From: CAYLRY01 sp964386535 | Lineage (GTDB): Bacteria; Chloroflexota; Dehalococcoidia; Dehalococcoidales; UBA3254 | Reading direction: 5' to 3' | Assembly (NCBI GenBank): GCA_964386535.1 | Contig: CAYLRY010000005.1 | Location: 32,604-96,603, forward strand | Length of the DNA: 64,000 bases | Shown here: piece by piece, positions 42,785 to 51,291 of the stretch | Numbering within the stretch: the stretch's first letter is position 1 | Layout: every line of letters starts with the position of its first letter | Made by a program: the position numbers and the translations under genes | Notes under the pieces: model-generated | The model's database searches: none | What the model was told of the DNA's origin: nothing | What the model saw: only the letters and a program-made list of their open reading frames with translations

Positions 42785-43432
42785 TCAAATTCCACTCGAT
42801 TTGGCTATTGTAATAAATTGTTGTATTTTTAAAATATCTTTCTTTCCTTCAGTCTCTACGCCGGAAGACACATCTACACCCCAGGGTTTAACTGACTTAA
42901 CCATCTCTCCTACATTTAAGGGAGTCAGTCCTCCAGCGACCAGCACCGGAAAATGTGAGCAAATATTTTTTGCTACCTTCCAGTCAATAGTTTGACCTGT
43001 ACCTCCATAAACTCCTGGAATCTTTGAATCCAGTAAAATAATGGTTTTATTATCCATGATCCATGAAAAATGAGTTTCTATTTCCCGTAATATTACCTCC
43101 GTACGGGTTTCAGGCGTCATATGGATAACCTTGATAACAGGTTTTTCAATAGACAGGCAGTAGTCCCAGGTTTCTTCACCGCTGAGCTGGACACGATCCA
43201 GGCCGCAAACCCTGGCGATGGCATTGACTGTTACAGACGGTCGATTAACGAAAACCCCGACTATTTCGGCAGTGGACTGTTCTAGCCTGACCTTTTCAAT
43301 AATGCGGACAGCCTGCTTTAAATCAATCTGGCGCCGGCTGGGAGCAAAGATTAGTCCCAGGAAGTCAGCGCCGGCTCGGGAACAAACTACAGCTTCAAAC
43401 TCGTTCATTAAACCGCAAATTTTAACTTTCAT
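42785..43432 (-). CDS. trpF: Phosphoribosylanthranilate isomerase
   Basis: This 215-residue TIM-barrel enzyme converts N-(5'-phosphoribosyl)anthranilate to CdRP. Seen: KVKICGLMNEFEAV with the catalytic Cys, GADFLGLIFAPSRRQI, VGVFVNRPSVTV, VQLSGEE, LLDSKIPGVYGGTGQTIDW containing the catalytic Asp, and LVAGGLTPLNVGEMV with GVDVSSGVE at the end. Length is usual. The start overlaps the trpC stop by four bases. A gap of 74 bases to the aroF start follows, the longest spacing in the middle of this operon apart from trpC-trpD. Confidence 0.95.
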   Translation of the reverse strand: MKVKICGLMNEFEAVVCSRAGADFLGLIFAPSRRQIDLKQAVRIIEKVRLEQSTAEIVGVFVNRPSVTVNAIARVCGLDRVQLSGEETWDYCLSIEKPVIKVIHMTPETRTEVILREIETHFSWIMDNKTIILLDSKIPGVYGGTGQTIDWKVAKNICSHFPVLVAGGLTPLNVGEMVKSVKPWGVDVSSGVETEGKKDILKIQQFITIAKSSGI

Positions 43433-44226
43433 AGCAACTCTTTTATTCTTGAAGCGATATCCAGTGAGGCTACAAGTGTTTCGCCGACCAGGATGGCATT
43501 GACACCCCAGCTTTTCATCTTTTCTACATCACTCCTGTCCCTGATGCCGCTTTCGCTTACTACTATGCGGTCCAAGGGAATCAGATCGCGCAGTTTTTGA
43601 GTGGTATTGATGTCAACTTTGAAAGTATTCAGATCCCGGTTGTTTATACCGATAATCCTGGCGCCGCTAGCTAAAGCTATACGCACTTCCTCTTGATTAT
43701 GGGTCTCTACCAGGCAACTCATATGCAGCCGGTGGCTGAGTTCAAGCAACGCCTGCAATTGTACGGGGTCCAGAATTGCTACAATTAACAGTATAGCGTC
43801 AGCCCCAAATGCCCTGGATTCAAAAACCTGGTAAGGATCCACAATAAAATCCTTTCTTAATATGGGCTGACGGCGTCCGGCCAGCGCCGTATCGATGTCT
43901 TTTAAATAGTCCAGGCTGCCCTGAAAATAATCTGACTCGGTTAAAACCGAAATAGCCGCTGCCCCATGTTCCGCATATGCTGTAGCGATCTCAACAGGTT
44001 GAAAGTCTTGACAGATAACGCCCCTGGAGGGTGAAGCCTTTTTAACTTCAGCAATAAGCCGGATCCCTTTACTGCTTAAGGCGGCCTCCAGGTTTAGGGG
44101 TAAATCCTGGTCTATAGCCTGTTTATGAATTTGTTCGAAAGGCCGGGCTTTTTTAGTATATTCAAGTTTTTGCCGGTTAGTATTAACTATTTGCTCAAGT
44201 ATATTCATTAACTGATTTTTAACCAT
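43429..44226 (-). CDS. trpC: Indole-3-glycerol phosphate synthase
   Basis: This 265-residue enzyme closes the indole ring of CdRP. Seen: LIAEVKKASPSRGVI with the active-site Lys, AISVLTESDYFQGS, PILRKDFIVDPYQVFE, ADAILLIVAIL, VETHNQEEV, IIGINNRDLNTFKVD, VSESGIRDRSDVEKM and NAILVGETLV. The full motif set is intact. Two close in-frame starts exist, 44226 and 44208; neither has a clear ribosome binding site, so the N-terminus may be six residues shorter. It is separated by 83 bases from trpD upstream. Confidence 0.95.
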   Translation of the reverse strand: MVKNQLMNILEQIVNTNRQKLEYTKKARPFEQIHKQAIDQDLPLNLEAALSSKGIRLIAEVKKASPSRGVICQDFQPVEIATAYAEHGAAAISVLTESDYFQGSLDYLKDIDTALAGRRQPILRKDFIVDPYQVFESRAFGADAILLIVAILDPVQLQALLELSHRLHMSCLVETHNQEEVRIALASGARIIGINNRDLNTFKVDINTTQKLRDLIPLDRIVVSESGIRDRSDVEKMKSWGVNAILVGETLVASLDIASRIKELL

Positions 44227-44309
44227 CAGCAGACCGCGTGCAACTGGTAGAAAGGTGTGGATGGATAGTTGAGAGCCGCGGGCTAATTGTTCTCCTTATA
44301 CACTTAATT

Positions 44310-45329
44310 TCAGATTAAATTTTGGGTGAATTTGATAAGATGTTCCAGTTTGGACATTGCCATGCCTTGATCGATAATGTTTTGTGCCAGGATTGCTCCC
44401 TGTTTCAGATTTTCTACCTTTTCTCCAATAAAAAGCGCAGCAGCGGCATTCATTACTACTACATCCCGCCTGGGTCCTTTTTCTCCGCTGAAAACCCGTT
44501 TAATTATCTCAGCATTTTCTTCCGGTGTTCCACCCTTAATTGACTCCAGCGGAGCTTGAGAGAGCTCCATATCCCGAGGATGTATTTCATGTCTCCGGCC
44601 GGTCAGAGCTCCATTTTTAATTTCCCAAAGCAGTGATGTACCAGTGATACTGATTTCATCCATACCTATCCTGCCGTGGACTACCATAGCATGTTTTAAA
44701 TTTAACCTCATCAGGGCCGCACAAATAGTCTCAGCCAGTCGCTTATCATGCACACCTACTACTTGGTAATCGGCATGAGCAGGGTTCGTCAAAGGTCCCA
44801 GAATGTTAAATACCGTGCGGATGCCGATTTCTTTGCGAGGTCCGGCGGCGTATTTCATTGCCGGATGGAAGTTAGGGGCGAACATAAAACCAATGCCAAC
44901 CTCCTGAACACAGGCCTGTACCTGCTCGGCATTCAAACTTATTTTCACGCCCAGCTTTTCAAGTACATCCGCCGCCCCGCACCGGCTGCTGGCTGCTCTG
45001 TTCCCGTGCTTGGCTACCTTTAACCCGGCTCCCGCAGCTACGAAGGCCGCAGCCGTGGATATATTAAAGGTATTCAATCCGTCCCCTCCTGTGCCTACAA
45101 TGTCCAGCACAGGACCGTTTGTTTTAACCTGAACAGCTTTATCTCTCATGACTCTGGCCATGCCGGCTATTTCATCAGAGGTTTCACCTTTTACACTTAA
45201 TGAACATAAAAAGGCGCCCAGTTGGGCTGGAGTAGCTTTGCCATCCATAATGTCTTCCATCACCATGGCGGCTTCTTCCAGGGTTAAATCATTTCCTCGG
45301 ACCAGGGATGCAATAGCTTCCTTAATCAT
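44310..45329 (-). CDS. trpD: Anthranilate phosphoribosyltransferase
   Basis: This 339-residue enzyme attaches phosphoribose from PRPP to anthranilate. Seen: an N-terminal helix with LTLEEAAMVMEDIMDGKATPAQLGAFL, the PRPP loop DIVGTGGDGLNTFNISTA, KHGNRAASSRCGAADVLEKLG, FMFAPNFHPAMKYAAGPRKEIGIRT, and FNILGPLTNPA. All conserved blocks are present. ATG 45329 is chosen over the GTG at 45338, because AAAGGGAG ends eight bases before it. It overlaps the trpG stop by eight bases. TrpG is a separate protein here, not fused to TrpD as in enteric bacteria. Confidence 0.96.
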   Translation of the reverse strand: MIKEAIASLVRGNDLTLEEAAMVMEDIMDGKATPAQLGAFLCSLSVKGETSDEIAGMARVMRDKAVQVKTNGPVLDIVGTGGDGLNTFNISTAAAFVAAGAGLKVAKHGNRAASSRCGAADVLEKLGVKISLNAEQVQACVQEVGIGFMFAPNFHPAMKYAAGPRKEIGIRTVFNILGPLTNPAHADYQVVGVHDKRLAETICAALMRLNLKHAMVVHGRIGMDEISITGTSLLWEIKNGALTGRRHEIHPRDMELSQAPLESIKGGTPEENAEIIKRVFSGEKGPRRDVVVMNAAAALFIGEKVENLKQGAILAQNIIDQGMAMSKLEHLIKFTQNLI

Positions 45330-45900
45330 AGCTTTCACTCCCTTTGATAAAGTTTTTTAACAACTCTTTGCCGCTTTGCGTCATAAAAGACTCCGGATGA
45401 AACTGTACTCCCTGAATTGGATAGCGGGTATGTCTTAAACCCATAATGGTACCGTCCCTGGTACAGGCAGTGATCTCCAAACAGTCTGGGAGGTCTTCTT
45501 TTTGAACGATCAATGAATGGTAACGAATTGCAGTAAAGGGTTGAGGCAAGCCGGCGAAAACACCCTGGTTTTCATGAAAAATAAGAGAAGATTTGCCATG
45601 CATGATTTCATTGGCTCTTTTAACGGTACCCCCGAAACTGTAACCTATACATTGATGGCCCAGGCATACTCCCAGCAAAGGAGTACGGGGGCCAAAATGA
45701 CGGATCACATCATTGGAAATACCAGCCTGAAGGGGAGTAGAGGGCCCTGGAGAGATGACTATACGTTCCGGGTTCATTTTCTCTATTTCCTGTATAGTGA
45801 TCCTATCATTCCGCCTTACCACCACTTCCTGTCCCAGTTCAGATAAATACTGATACAGGTTGTAGGTAAAACTGTCATAATTATCAATTATTAGCAGCAT
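45322..45900 (-). CDS. trpG: Anthranilate synthase glutaminase subunit
   Basis: This 192-residue class I glutamine amidotransferase supplies ammonia to TrpE. Seen: MLLIIDNYDSFTYNLYQYL, VISPGPSTPLQAG, the nucleophile elbow LGVCLGHQCIGYSFGG with the active Cys, and GVQFHPESFMT with the His-Glu pair. The start is ATG 45900, one base after the trpE stop and after GGGGGAA; the longer open frame to 45918 lies inside trpE and is not used. A separate PabA is not in the window, so this protein may also serve folate synthesis (inference). Confidence 0.96.
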   Translation of the reverse strand: MLLIIDNYDSFTYNLYQYLSELGQEVVVRRNDRITIQEIEKMNPERIVISPGPSTPLQAGISNDVIRHFGPRTPLLGVCLGHQCIGYSFGGTVKRANEIMHGKSSLIFHENQGVFAGLPQPFTAIRYHSLIVQKEDLPDCLEITACTRDGTIMGLRHTRYPIQGVQFHPESFMTQSGKELLKNFIKGSESYD

Positions 45901-45901
45901 A

Positions 45902-47344
45902 CTATTCCCCCATCTCACTGGCTTCCGCTTGATCTATGGCTTTCACCAGAGCCAGTCCTTTATTAAGAGTCTCTATATATTCCCTTTCCGGTACGCTGTC
46001 ATAAACTACACCGCAACCGGTTTGAACATAAGCAATGCCGTGTTTCATCACTATTGTACGGATGGCGATGGCCATGTCCATATTTCCGGTAAAAGAAAAA
46101 TAGCCGCACGCCCCAGCGTAAGGTCCTCTTTTTTCAGGTTCCAATTCAGCAATGATTTCCATAGCTCTTATTTTGGGAGCGCCTGAGACTGTGCCTGCCG
46201 GAAAACAGGCGCGCAGCGCATCGAAAGCCGTCATGTCTTTGCGCATCTTTCCCTGCACATGAGTTACCATATGCATAACATGCGAATATTTTTCTACATC
46301 CATCAGATCACTGACGTTTACGGTTCCCGGTTCACTGACCCGTCCTATATCATTACGGCCCAGATCTACCAGCATAATATGTTCGGCCCGCTCTTTTTCA
46401 TCGTGGCGCAATTCCTGCTCTAATTGCTCATCTTCATCAGGGGTTTTGCCCCTGGGACGTGTCCCTGCCAGCGGCCTGGTCATTACAGCGCCGTCCTCAA
46501 CCCTGACCAGCATTTCCGGCGAAGTGCCGACTATTTGAAAATCCCTGAAATCAAAATAATACATATAGGGCGAAGGATTGATAGACCTTAAAGCCCGGTA
46601 AACTTCAAACGGGTGTACATCAGTAGGTCTGGCCAGGCGCTGGGAGAGTACCACCTGGATCACTTCTCCTGCGGTGATATACTCCTTTATTTTTTGTACC
46701 CCATTTTCAAATTCCTTCTGTATTTTTTTAACCTGCCCGGCGATTTGAGGCTTTACTGTAGATGCGGCGCGGGCAGGTAATTTCAAGGGCTGATTTAAAC
46801 GATCTATCAGATCTTCGATTTTTTTTACAGCCTGGTTATACGAACCTTCGATATCATTATCCAGATGTACATGACTTAAAACCTTGATTTTATGCGTAAT
46901 GTGGTCAAAAACCAGCATGGTATCCACAAACATAAACAGGGCCTCCGGGACATCGATGGGGTTGGGCAATGGTGAGGGCAGCTTTTCAAAATGCCTGATT
47001 GTCTCATATGCCAGATAACCGACAGCTCCACCGTTAAACCTGGGTAGACCGTTAACCGGTACTACCTCGCAGCGTTTTAGTTCCTCAGAAATCAAAGATA
47101 GTGGATCTCTTTCGTCTTCACCGGTGATTGTTAATGTTTTATAAGGCTCTGTCCCAATAAAACTGTACCTGGCCAGCCGCTGTCCGCCTTCAACGCTTTC
47201 CAGTAAAAACGAATGGCCGTTATGGTTGATTTTCAGAAAAGCGGTTACAGGCGTATCCAGATCAGCCATAATTTCACGGCAGATGGGAATGAGGTTACCT
47301 TTGCCCCAGTGTTTTCTGACTTCTTCAAGTGATGGATAATACAT
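45902..47344 (-). CDS. trpE: Anthranilate synthase large subunit
   Basis: This 480-residue enzyme turns chorismate into anthranilate. Seen: the N-terminal feedback motif LLES at residues 47-50, which binds tryptophan in characterised enzymes, GGAVGYLAYETIRHFE near residue 105, and the chorismate-binding domain with VVLSQRLARP near residue 233. It continues with SPYMYYFDF, GTSPEMLVRVEDGAVMTRPLAGTRPRG, EHIMLVDLGRNDIGRV and FPAGTVSGAPKIRAMEII, ending with YVQTGCGVVYDSVPEREY. Retention of LLES implies feedback inhibition by tryptophan on top of T-box control. First structural gene of the operon, with AGGAG upstream of the ATG. Confidence 0.97.
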   Translation of the reverse strand: MYYPSLEEVRKHWGKGNLIPICREIMADLDTPVTAFLKINHNGHSFLLESVEGGQRLARYSFIGTEPYKTLTITGEDERDPLSLISEELKRCEVVPVNGLPRFNGGAVGYLAYETIRHFEKLPSPLPNPIDVPEALFMFVDTMLVFDHITHKIKVLSHVHLDNDIEGSYNQAVKKIEDLIDRLNQPLKLPARAASTVKPQIAGQVKKIQKEFENGVQKIKEYITAGEVIQVVLSQRLARPTDVHPFEVYRALRSINPSPYMYYFDFRDFQIVGTSPEMLVRVEDGAVMTRPLAGTRPRGKTPDEDEQLEQELRHDEKERAEHIMLVDLGRNDIGRVSEPGTVNVSDLMDVEKYSHVMHMVTHVQGKMRKDMTAFDALRACFPAGTVSGAPKIRAMEIIAELEPEKRGPYAGACGYFSFTGNMDMAIAIRTIVMKHGIAYVQTGCGVVYDSVPEREYIETLNKGLALVKAIDQAEASEMGE

Positions 47345-47368
47345 ATTATTTTTCTCCTGAATTAAAAC

Positions 47369-47400
47369 AAAAAACCTCCCGCCCCTAGGGGCGAGAGGTT
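47369..47400 (-). terminator. Regulated terminator of the trp T-box
   Basis: On the minus strand AACCTCTCGCCCC, loop TA, then GGGGCGGGAGGTT followed by TTTTTTG. This strong hairpin lies just upstream of trpE and competes with the antiterminator that contains the T-box. Confidence 0.92.
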
Positions 47401-47662
47401 ATACTTCGCGGTACCACCCTAATTAATTGGTCTATAAAACAAAAAGACCAACCATCTCTATCAGGTACGGCCCGGAATTACCGGGATTATACCCTGAGCT
47501 TTGCTAACGGTGCTCTCTCCGGCCTGGCCTAATCGTTTTCCTTTCGGCAGGCAGCTCCTGAGTCCATTCAATTTCTGCGCTAACGCCGGCTCACACCTTA
47601 ACCCGGCTCTCTGAGCTTCGCTGGAAATCTACTCGTCTCATTCTCAGCTTTTTGTCTGTATA
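47401..47662 (-). ncRNA. T-box riboswitch (tRNA-Trp) controlling the trp operon
   Basis: Read on the minus strand, the leader begins with a long stem I region (GCTGAGAATGAGACGAGTAG). A specifier context GAATGGACTC follows, with the Trp codon TGG at 47566-47564. Downstream is the canonical T-box AGGGTGGTACCGCG at 47420-47407, followed directly by the terminator. Uncharged tRNA-Trp would pair its anticodon with UGG and its acceptor end with the UGGU bulge, stabilising the antiterminator. UGGU pairs with NCCA where N is A, or G by wobble; bacterial tRNA-Trp usually has G there, so the contact would be U-G. Confidence 0.93.
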
Positions 47663-47668
47663 TTCCGT

Positions 47669-47698
47669 AGTATATGCCAGTGTTTTTGTTTTTGTCAA
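47669..47698 (-). promoter_or_regulatory. Sigma-A promoter of the trp operon
   Basis: On the minus strand TTGACA (47698-47693), an 18-base spacer, and TATACT (47674-47669). Transcription would start near 47662, just before the T-box stem I. This is among the best promoters in the window. Confidence 0.85.
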
Positions 47699-47738
47699 GT
47701 GGGCGAATTCACTTATTAAAAAATATTCTGGCTTCTTT

Positions 47739-48590
47739 TTAAAAATAATAAGAAACAGCTAAAACCGGACCGCATTGAGAAGCCATTACAGGGGTATACG
47801 GTGTAAAAAAAACTTCAGAGCAGGAAAACCCTGAAATTACAGCTTTTTTTAGTTTTTCACCGGCTGCCGGACTATGGCTATAATGTACATTTATCTGCAA
47901 AGCCTTCCCCGGAGTAATAGATTCGCGTATCATTTCCACCATCTTCTCGATGGCCTTGTCCATCCCTCTGGCTCTACCTACATTTTCAACCAAACCGTTG
48001 GTTTTATTTATACTGACAATGGGTTTGATTTTCATAATATCACCTATAAAAGATATGCGAGGAGCTCTGCCGCTGCGAATCAGATATTTCAATGTGTCCA
48101 TAGCACACAAAAAATTCACTCTGGGGATAGTTTTATTTATTACTTCCACTATTTCAGTCATATCCTTTCCTTCCCTGGATGCTTTTGCTGCCTCCAATAC
48201 GATGAACCCTTCAGCACCGGCGGCGCTTACGCTATCTATTACCTCGATCTTAAGATCGGGCTTTTCAGATTTAAGCATTTTAGCAGCCAGAACGGCTGAT
48301 TCATAAGTAGCGCTTAAAGCGGCGGATACCAGAATACAGATGATGGAGTCGGTTTGCCGGCTTAAATCGATAAAAACTGCTTTAAAATCGCCTGGTGAAA
48401 CTGCGTTGGTGGTTATGGGTTCTTTGGTTTGATAAAACATTTGCCAAAATCGTTCATTAGTTAGACTGGTGTCCTGGTAAATAACATGGTCTATTACCAG
48501 CCCAACGGGAACGATGCGGATATTGTATTTTTTTACCAGTTCTGATGGAATACAACTGATAGAGTCGGTAACAATAGCTACTCCAGCCAT
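47739..48590 (-). CDS. DegV family fatty-acid-binding protein (FakB-like)
   Basis: A 283-residue protein with the DegV fold. Seen: VAIVTDSISCIPSELVKKYNIRIVPVGL at the start (the Asp-Ser motif that contacts the fatty acyl head group), TTNAVSPGDFKAVF near residue 58, IEVIDSVSAAGAEGFIVLEAAK near residue 115, LKYLIRSGRAPRISFIGDIMKIKPIVSI near residue 164, and a C-terminal FTPYTPVMASQCGPVLAVSYY. Proteins of this kind deliver exogenous fatty acids to the kinase FakA in Firmicutes; FakA is not in this window. Its ATG is preceded by AAGGGGG. It is divergent from mutS2 with the palindrome at 48626-48671 in between. Confidence 0.88.
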   Translation of the reverse strand: MAGVAIVTDSISCIPSELVKKYNIRIVPVGLVIDHVIYQDTSLTNERFWQMFYQTKEPITTNAVSPGDFKAVFIDLSRQTDSIICILVSAALSATYESAVLAAKMLKSEKPDLKIEVIDSVSAAGAEGFIVLEAAKASREGKDMTEIVEVINKTIPRVNFLCAMDTLKYLIRSGRAPRISFIGDIMKIKPIVSINKTNGLVENVGRARGMDKAIEKMVEMIRESITPGKALQINVHYSHSPAAGEKLKKAVISGFSCSEVFFTPYTPVMASQCGPVLAVSYYF

Positions 48591-48625
48591 AAATACCCCC
48601 TTTTAGATGATAAAACGTCCAAATT

Positions 48626-48671
48626 CAAGGTACCTAGATCTTCTATGTACATAGATTGTCTAGGTATCTTG
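48626..48671. repeat. 46-bp imperfect palindrome in the degV-mutS2 divergent region
   Basis: The left arm CAAGGTACCTAGA (48626-48638) mirrors the right arm TCTAGGTATCTTG (48659-48671) with one mismatch. A perfect 12-bp palindrome CTATGTACATAG (48643-48654) lies exactly at the same centre. Two nested dyads with a common axis between divergent promoters suggest an operator for a dimeric or tetrameric regulator. Confidence 0.7.
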
Positions 48672-48775
48672 GCGTAAGACTATAGCATGATTGGAAAGCC
48701 ATGTCAAATTTAAAGTCCATTTGCATAGATGACAACCGGTCTCAGCCATGATAATCTATGGAGAGGAGAAGAAGT

Positions 48776-51142
48776 TTGAATCAAAAAACTCTGGAAATGC
48801 TGGAATTTCCCCGTATCAGGGAGATTCTGTCAGAATATACCTCATTTGCTGTCAGCCGTGAACTGGCTATGACCTTGCAGCCTTCCGTGGATGTTGAATA
48901 TATCAATCATCAACTAAAACAGTCGGCTGAAGCACGGCATTTACTTTCGCTGGAGCCGGATTTTTCAATCGGCAACGTTTATGATATCCGGGAGGCGGTA
49001 ATTTTGGCAGCCAGGGGAAAATCCCTGGAATTGGAAACACTGCTGGATGTACAGCGTACACTGACGGCTGCCCGTTATTTGCATAATAAACTGGGGCGAA
49101 TGGTTGAAGAAGTCCCCCTGCTAGCCGCCATCAGCAGTAAAATAGTTGTCCTTTCCCAAGTGGAAAAAGAAATAGAACGTTGCATTTCACCCTCGGCAGA
49201 GCTTCTGGATTCCGCCTCAGACCGTTTAGCTGAATTACGGCGTCTTGTAAAGGATAAACGAATTCAAATATTAAGCCGCCTGGATTCCATCATAAAATCG
49301 CATGATTATGAGAAATACATTCAGGAACCCCTGGTAACTGAAAGAGACGGGCGCTATGTGATACCGCTTAAAGTCGAGATGCGACGTGAGATTAAAGGCA
49401 TTGTTCATGATATATCCAATACGGGTGCTACCGCTTTTGTTGAGCCTATGGCTACCGTAGATCTGGGCAATGAACTGCGGGAAGCTGTAATTGAGGAAAA
49501 ACATGAGGTAGAAAGGATCCTGGCCTCCCTCAGCGCCGCCATAGGCGGTGAAGAGGCGGTCATTACCCAGAATTTAAAATTGATAGCCCAGCTAGACCTG
49601 GCGTTAGCCAAAGCCCGTTTTGCTGAAAGGTTCAGAGCTGTAGAACCATTGATAAGCGGCTTACCGAATGCTACAGGGATTTCCGCGGGAGCCAGAGTAC
49701 TGAAGCTGATCAAAGCCAGGCACCCTTTGCTTAAAGGAAAACCGGTGCCTTTGACCATTGAAATAGGCAGCGATTTCCACGGGCTGATCATTACCGGTCC
49801 AAACACCGGCGGCAAGACTGTGGCTTTGAAAACTATCGGGCTTTTAGCTCTGATGGCTCAGGCAGGATTACCTATTCCAGCCGCTCATGAAAGCTGTGTA
49901 CCGGTTTTTGATAATATTTCAGCGGATATCGGGGATGAACAGAGCATTGAGCAAACTCTTTCAACTTTTAGCTGGCATATGGGTAATATTGTACGTATTC
50001 TGAAGGAGTCTACTGAAAACAGTCTGGTATTGCTGGATGAGCTGGGTACCAGTACAGACCCCACTCAGGGCGCCGCCCTGGCCCAATCCATACTGCTGCA
50101 CTTTTTAAAGCGCGGAACCATGGTAATAGCTACCACTCATTTCGGCGAATTAAAAGCTTTTGCGCATGCCACAAAGGGCTTGCAAAATGCCTCTCTGGAC
50201 TTTGATCCAGTAACTCTGGCGCCTACGTATCACCTTACCCTGGGCATCCCTGGCGGCAGCAATGCACTGGCCATAGCTTCTCAACTGGGATTGCCGGCAG
50301 ATATCATCACTGAAGCTCAAGAAAGACTGAGCAAAGGCGCCCAGGAAATAGAAGTACTGCTGGCTGATTTGATGGTGGAGAAACAGAAACTGGAAGCCAT
50401 GCAGGAAGAGGTACGCAGAGAAAAAACAGAAGCGGAACGGATACGGGATCAACTCCTGGAAGAAAGGCGCCATATTAAGGAGCAGGAGCAAGAAACACTG
50501 AGAGAAATCCGTGAAAGACTGGTCCGCGAAGGCGATGATCTCCAGAGACAGATCCGGGATGCTATGGATGAGTTGAAAAAAAACCGGTCGCAGGAAAAAC
50601 TGGAGCAGGCCAGAAAAGCTTTGGCAGCGGTTCGAGATACTCTTAAAAGCTCCGCCTGGCAACCTGAAGTTGTACCTACTGAAAGTAAAATAGGGACGGG
50701 TTTAGCTGCAGGTGATAGAGTCTGGCTGAAAGGTATGAACCTTCAGGGCTATGTCATTTCGACTATAGACAGCAACGGGCAGCTTGAGATACAGGTGGGG
50801 AATACCAGGGTGAAACTTTTTCCTGAAAACCTGGAAAAAGCACCAGCCACGGAAAAAGAGCCTGATTATGCTCACGTGAAAAGCTCAATTCCCAGGCGTA
50901 CGGCTTCCATGGAACTTGATTTACGCGGAAAAAGGGCAGATGAGGTGGAATTTGAACTGGAAGTCTACCTGAACGATGCCAGCCTGGCTAACTTACCCCA
51001 GGTGCGGATTATCCATGGATACGGCACCGGCACTGTCCGTCACATAGTCCGCCAGTTTCTGGCTTCCCATCCCCTGGTCAGCTCCTTTCGCTCAGGGAAA
51101 AGGGAGGAAGGCGGAGACGGGGTAACCATTGTCAAGCTCTAA
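48776..51142 (+). CDS. mutS2: MutS2: ribosome-collision/recombination ATPase with Smr domain
   Basis: A 788-residue protein. TTG 48776 is preferred: the AGAGGAGAAG that precedes it lies inside the longer frame from ATG 48758, and the length then matches B. subtilis MutS2. Seen: a helical N-terminal core, Walker A GPNTGGKT at residues 341-348, an ISADIGDEQSIEQTLSTFSWH signature loop, Walker B LVLLDELGTS near residue 417, a long coiled coil at about residues 520-625, and a KOW-like segment LAAGDRVWLKGMNLQGYV. The C-terminal Smr endonuclease domain runs from LDLRGKRADEVEFELE (near 713) to IIHGYGTGTVR. In B. subtilis MutS2 binds collided ribosomes and splits them for quality control; a role against homologous recombination is also reported. 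The next gene is a putative peptidyl-tRNA hydrolase. Confidence 0.96.
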   Translation: MNQKTLEMLEFPRIREILSEYTSFAVSRELAMTLQPSVDVEYINHQLKQSAEARHLLSLEPDFSIGNVYDIREAVILAARGKSLELETLLDVQRTLTAARYLHNKLGRMVEEVPLLAAISSKIVVLSQVEKEIERCISPSAELLDSASDRLAELRRLVKDKRIQILSRLDSIIKSHDYEKYIQEPLVTERDGRYVIPLKVEMRREIKGIVHDISNTGATAFVEPMATVDLGNELREAVIEEKHEVERILASLSAAIGGEEAVITQNLKLIAQLDLALAKARFAERFRAVEPLISGLPNATGISAGARVLKLIKARHPLLKGKPVPLTIEIGSDFHGLIITGPNTGGKTVALKTIGLLALMAQAGLPIPAAHESCVPVFDNISADIGDEQSIEQTLSTFSWHMGNIVRILKESTENSLVLLDELGTSTDPTQGAALAQSILLHFLKRGTMVIATTHFGELKAFAHATKGLQNASLDFDPVTLAPTYHLTLGIPGGSNALAIASQLGLPADIITEAQERLSKGAQEIEVLLADLMVEKQKLEAMQEEVRREKTEAERIRDQLLEERRHIKEQEQETLREIRERLVREGDDLQRQIRDAMDELKKNRSQEKLEQARKALAAVRDTLKSSAWQPEVVPTESKIGTGLAAGDRVWLKGMNLQGYVISTIDSNGQLEIQVGNTRVKLFPENLEKAPATEKEPDYAHVKSSIPRRTASMELDLRGKRADEVEFELEVYLNDASLANLPQVRIIHGYGTGTVRHIVRQFLASHPLVSSFRSGKREEGGDGVTIVKL

Positions 51143-51291
51143 TGTCAATTTTTCTCTGAACAATGTTGTTATAAGGGAAAAGTGTATCATTGTATTAACA
51201 TAATGCTGGCAAAAATGCTATTAACTTCGTATTGAGATTTTTTTACATATTGGACAGCATTTGGACAGCATTTATTATTGGAAGGAATTTT

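Noticed and set aside
42711..42788. Hydrophobic N-terminal extension of AroF (26 residues)
   Set aside because: It lies upstream of the ribosome binding site, and the enzyme family starts at ATG 42710.
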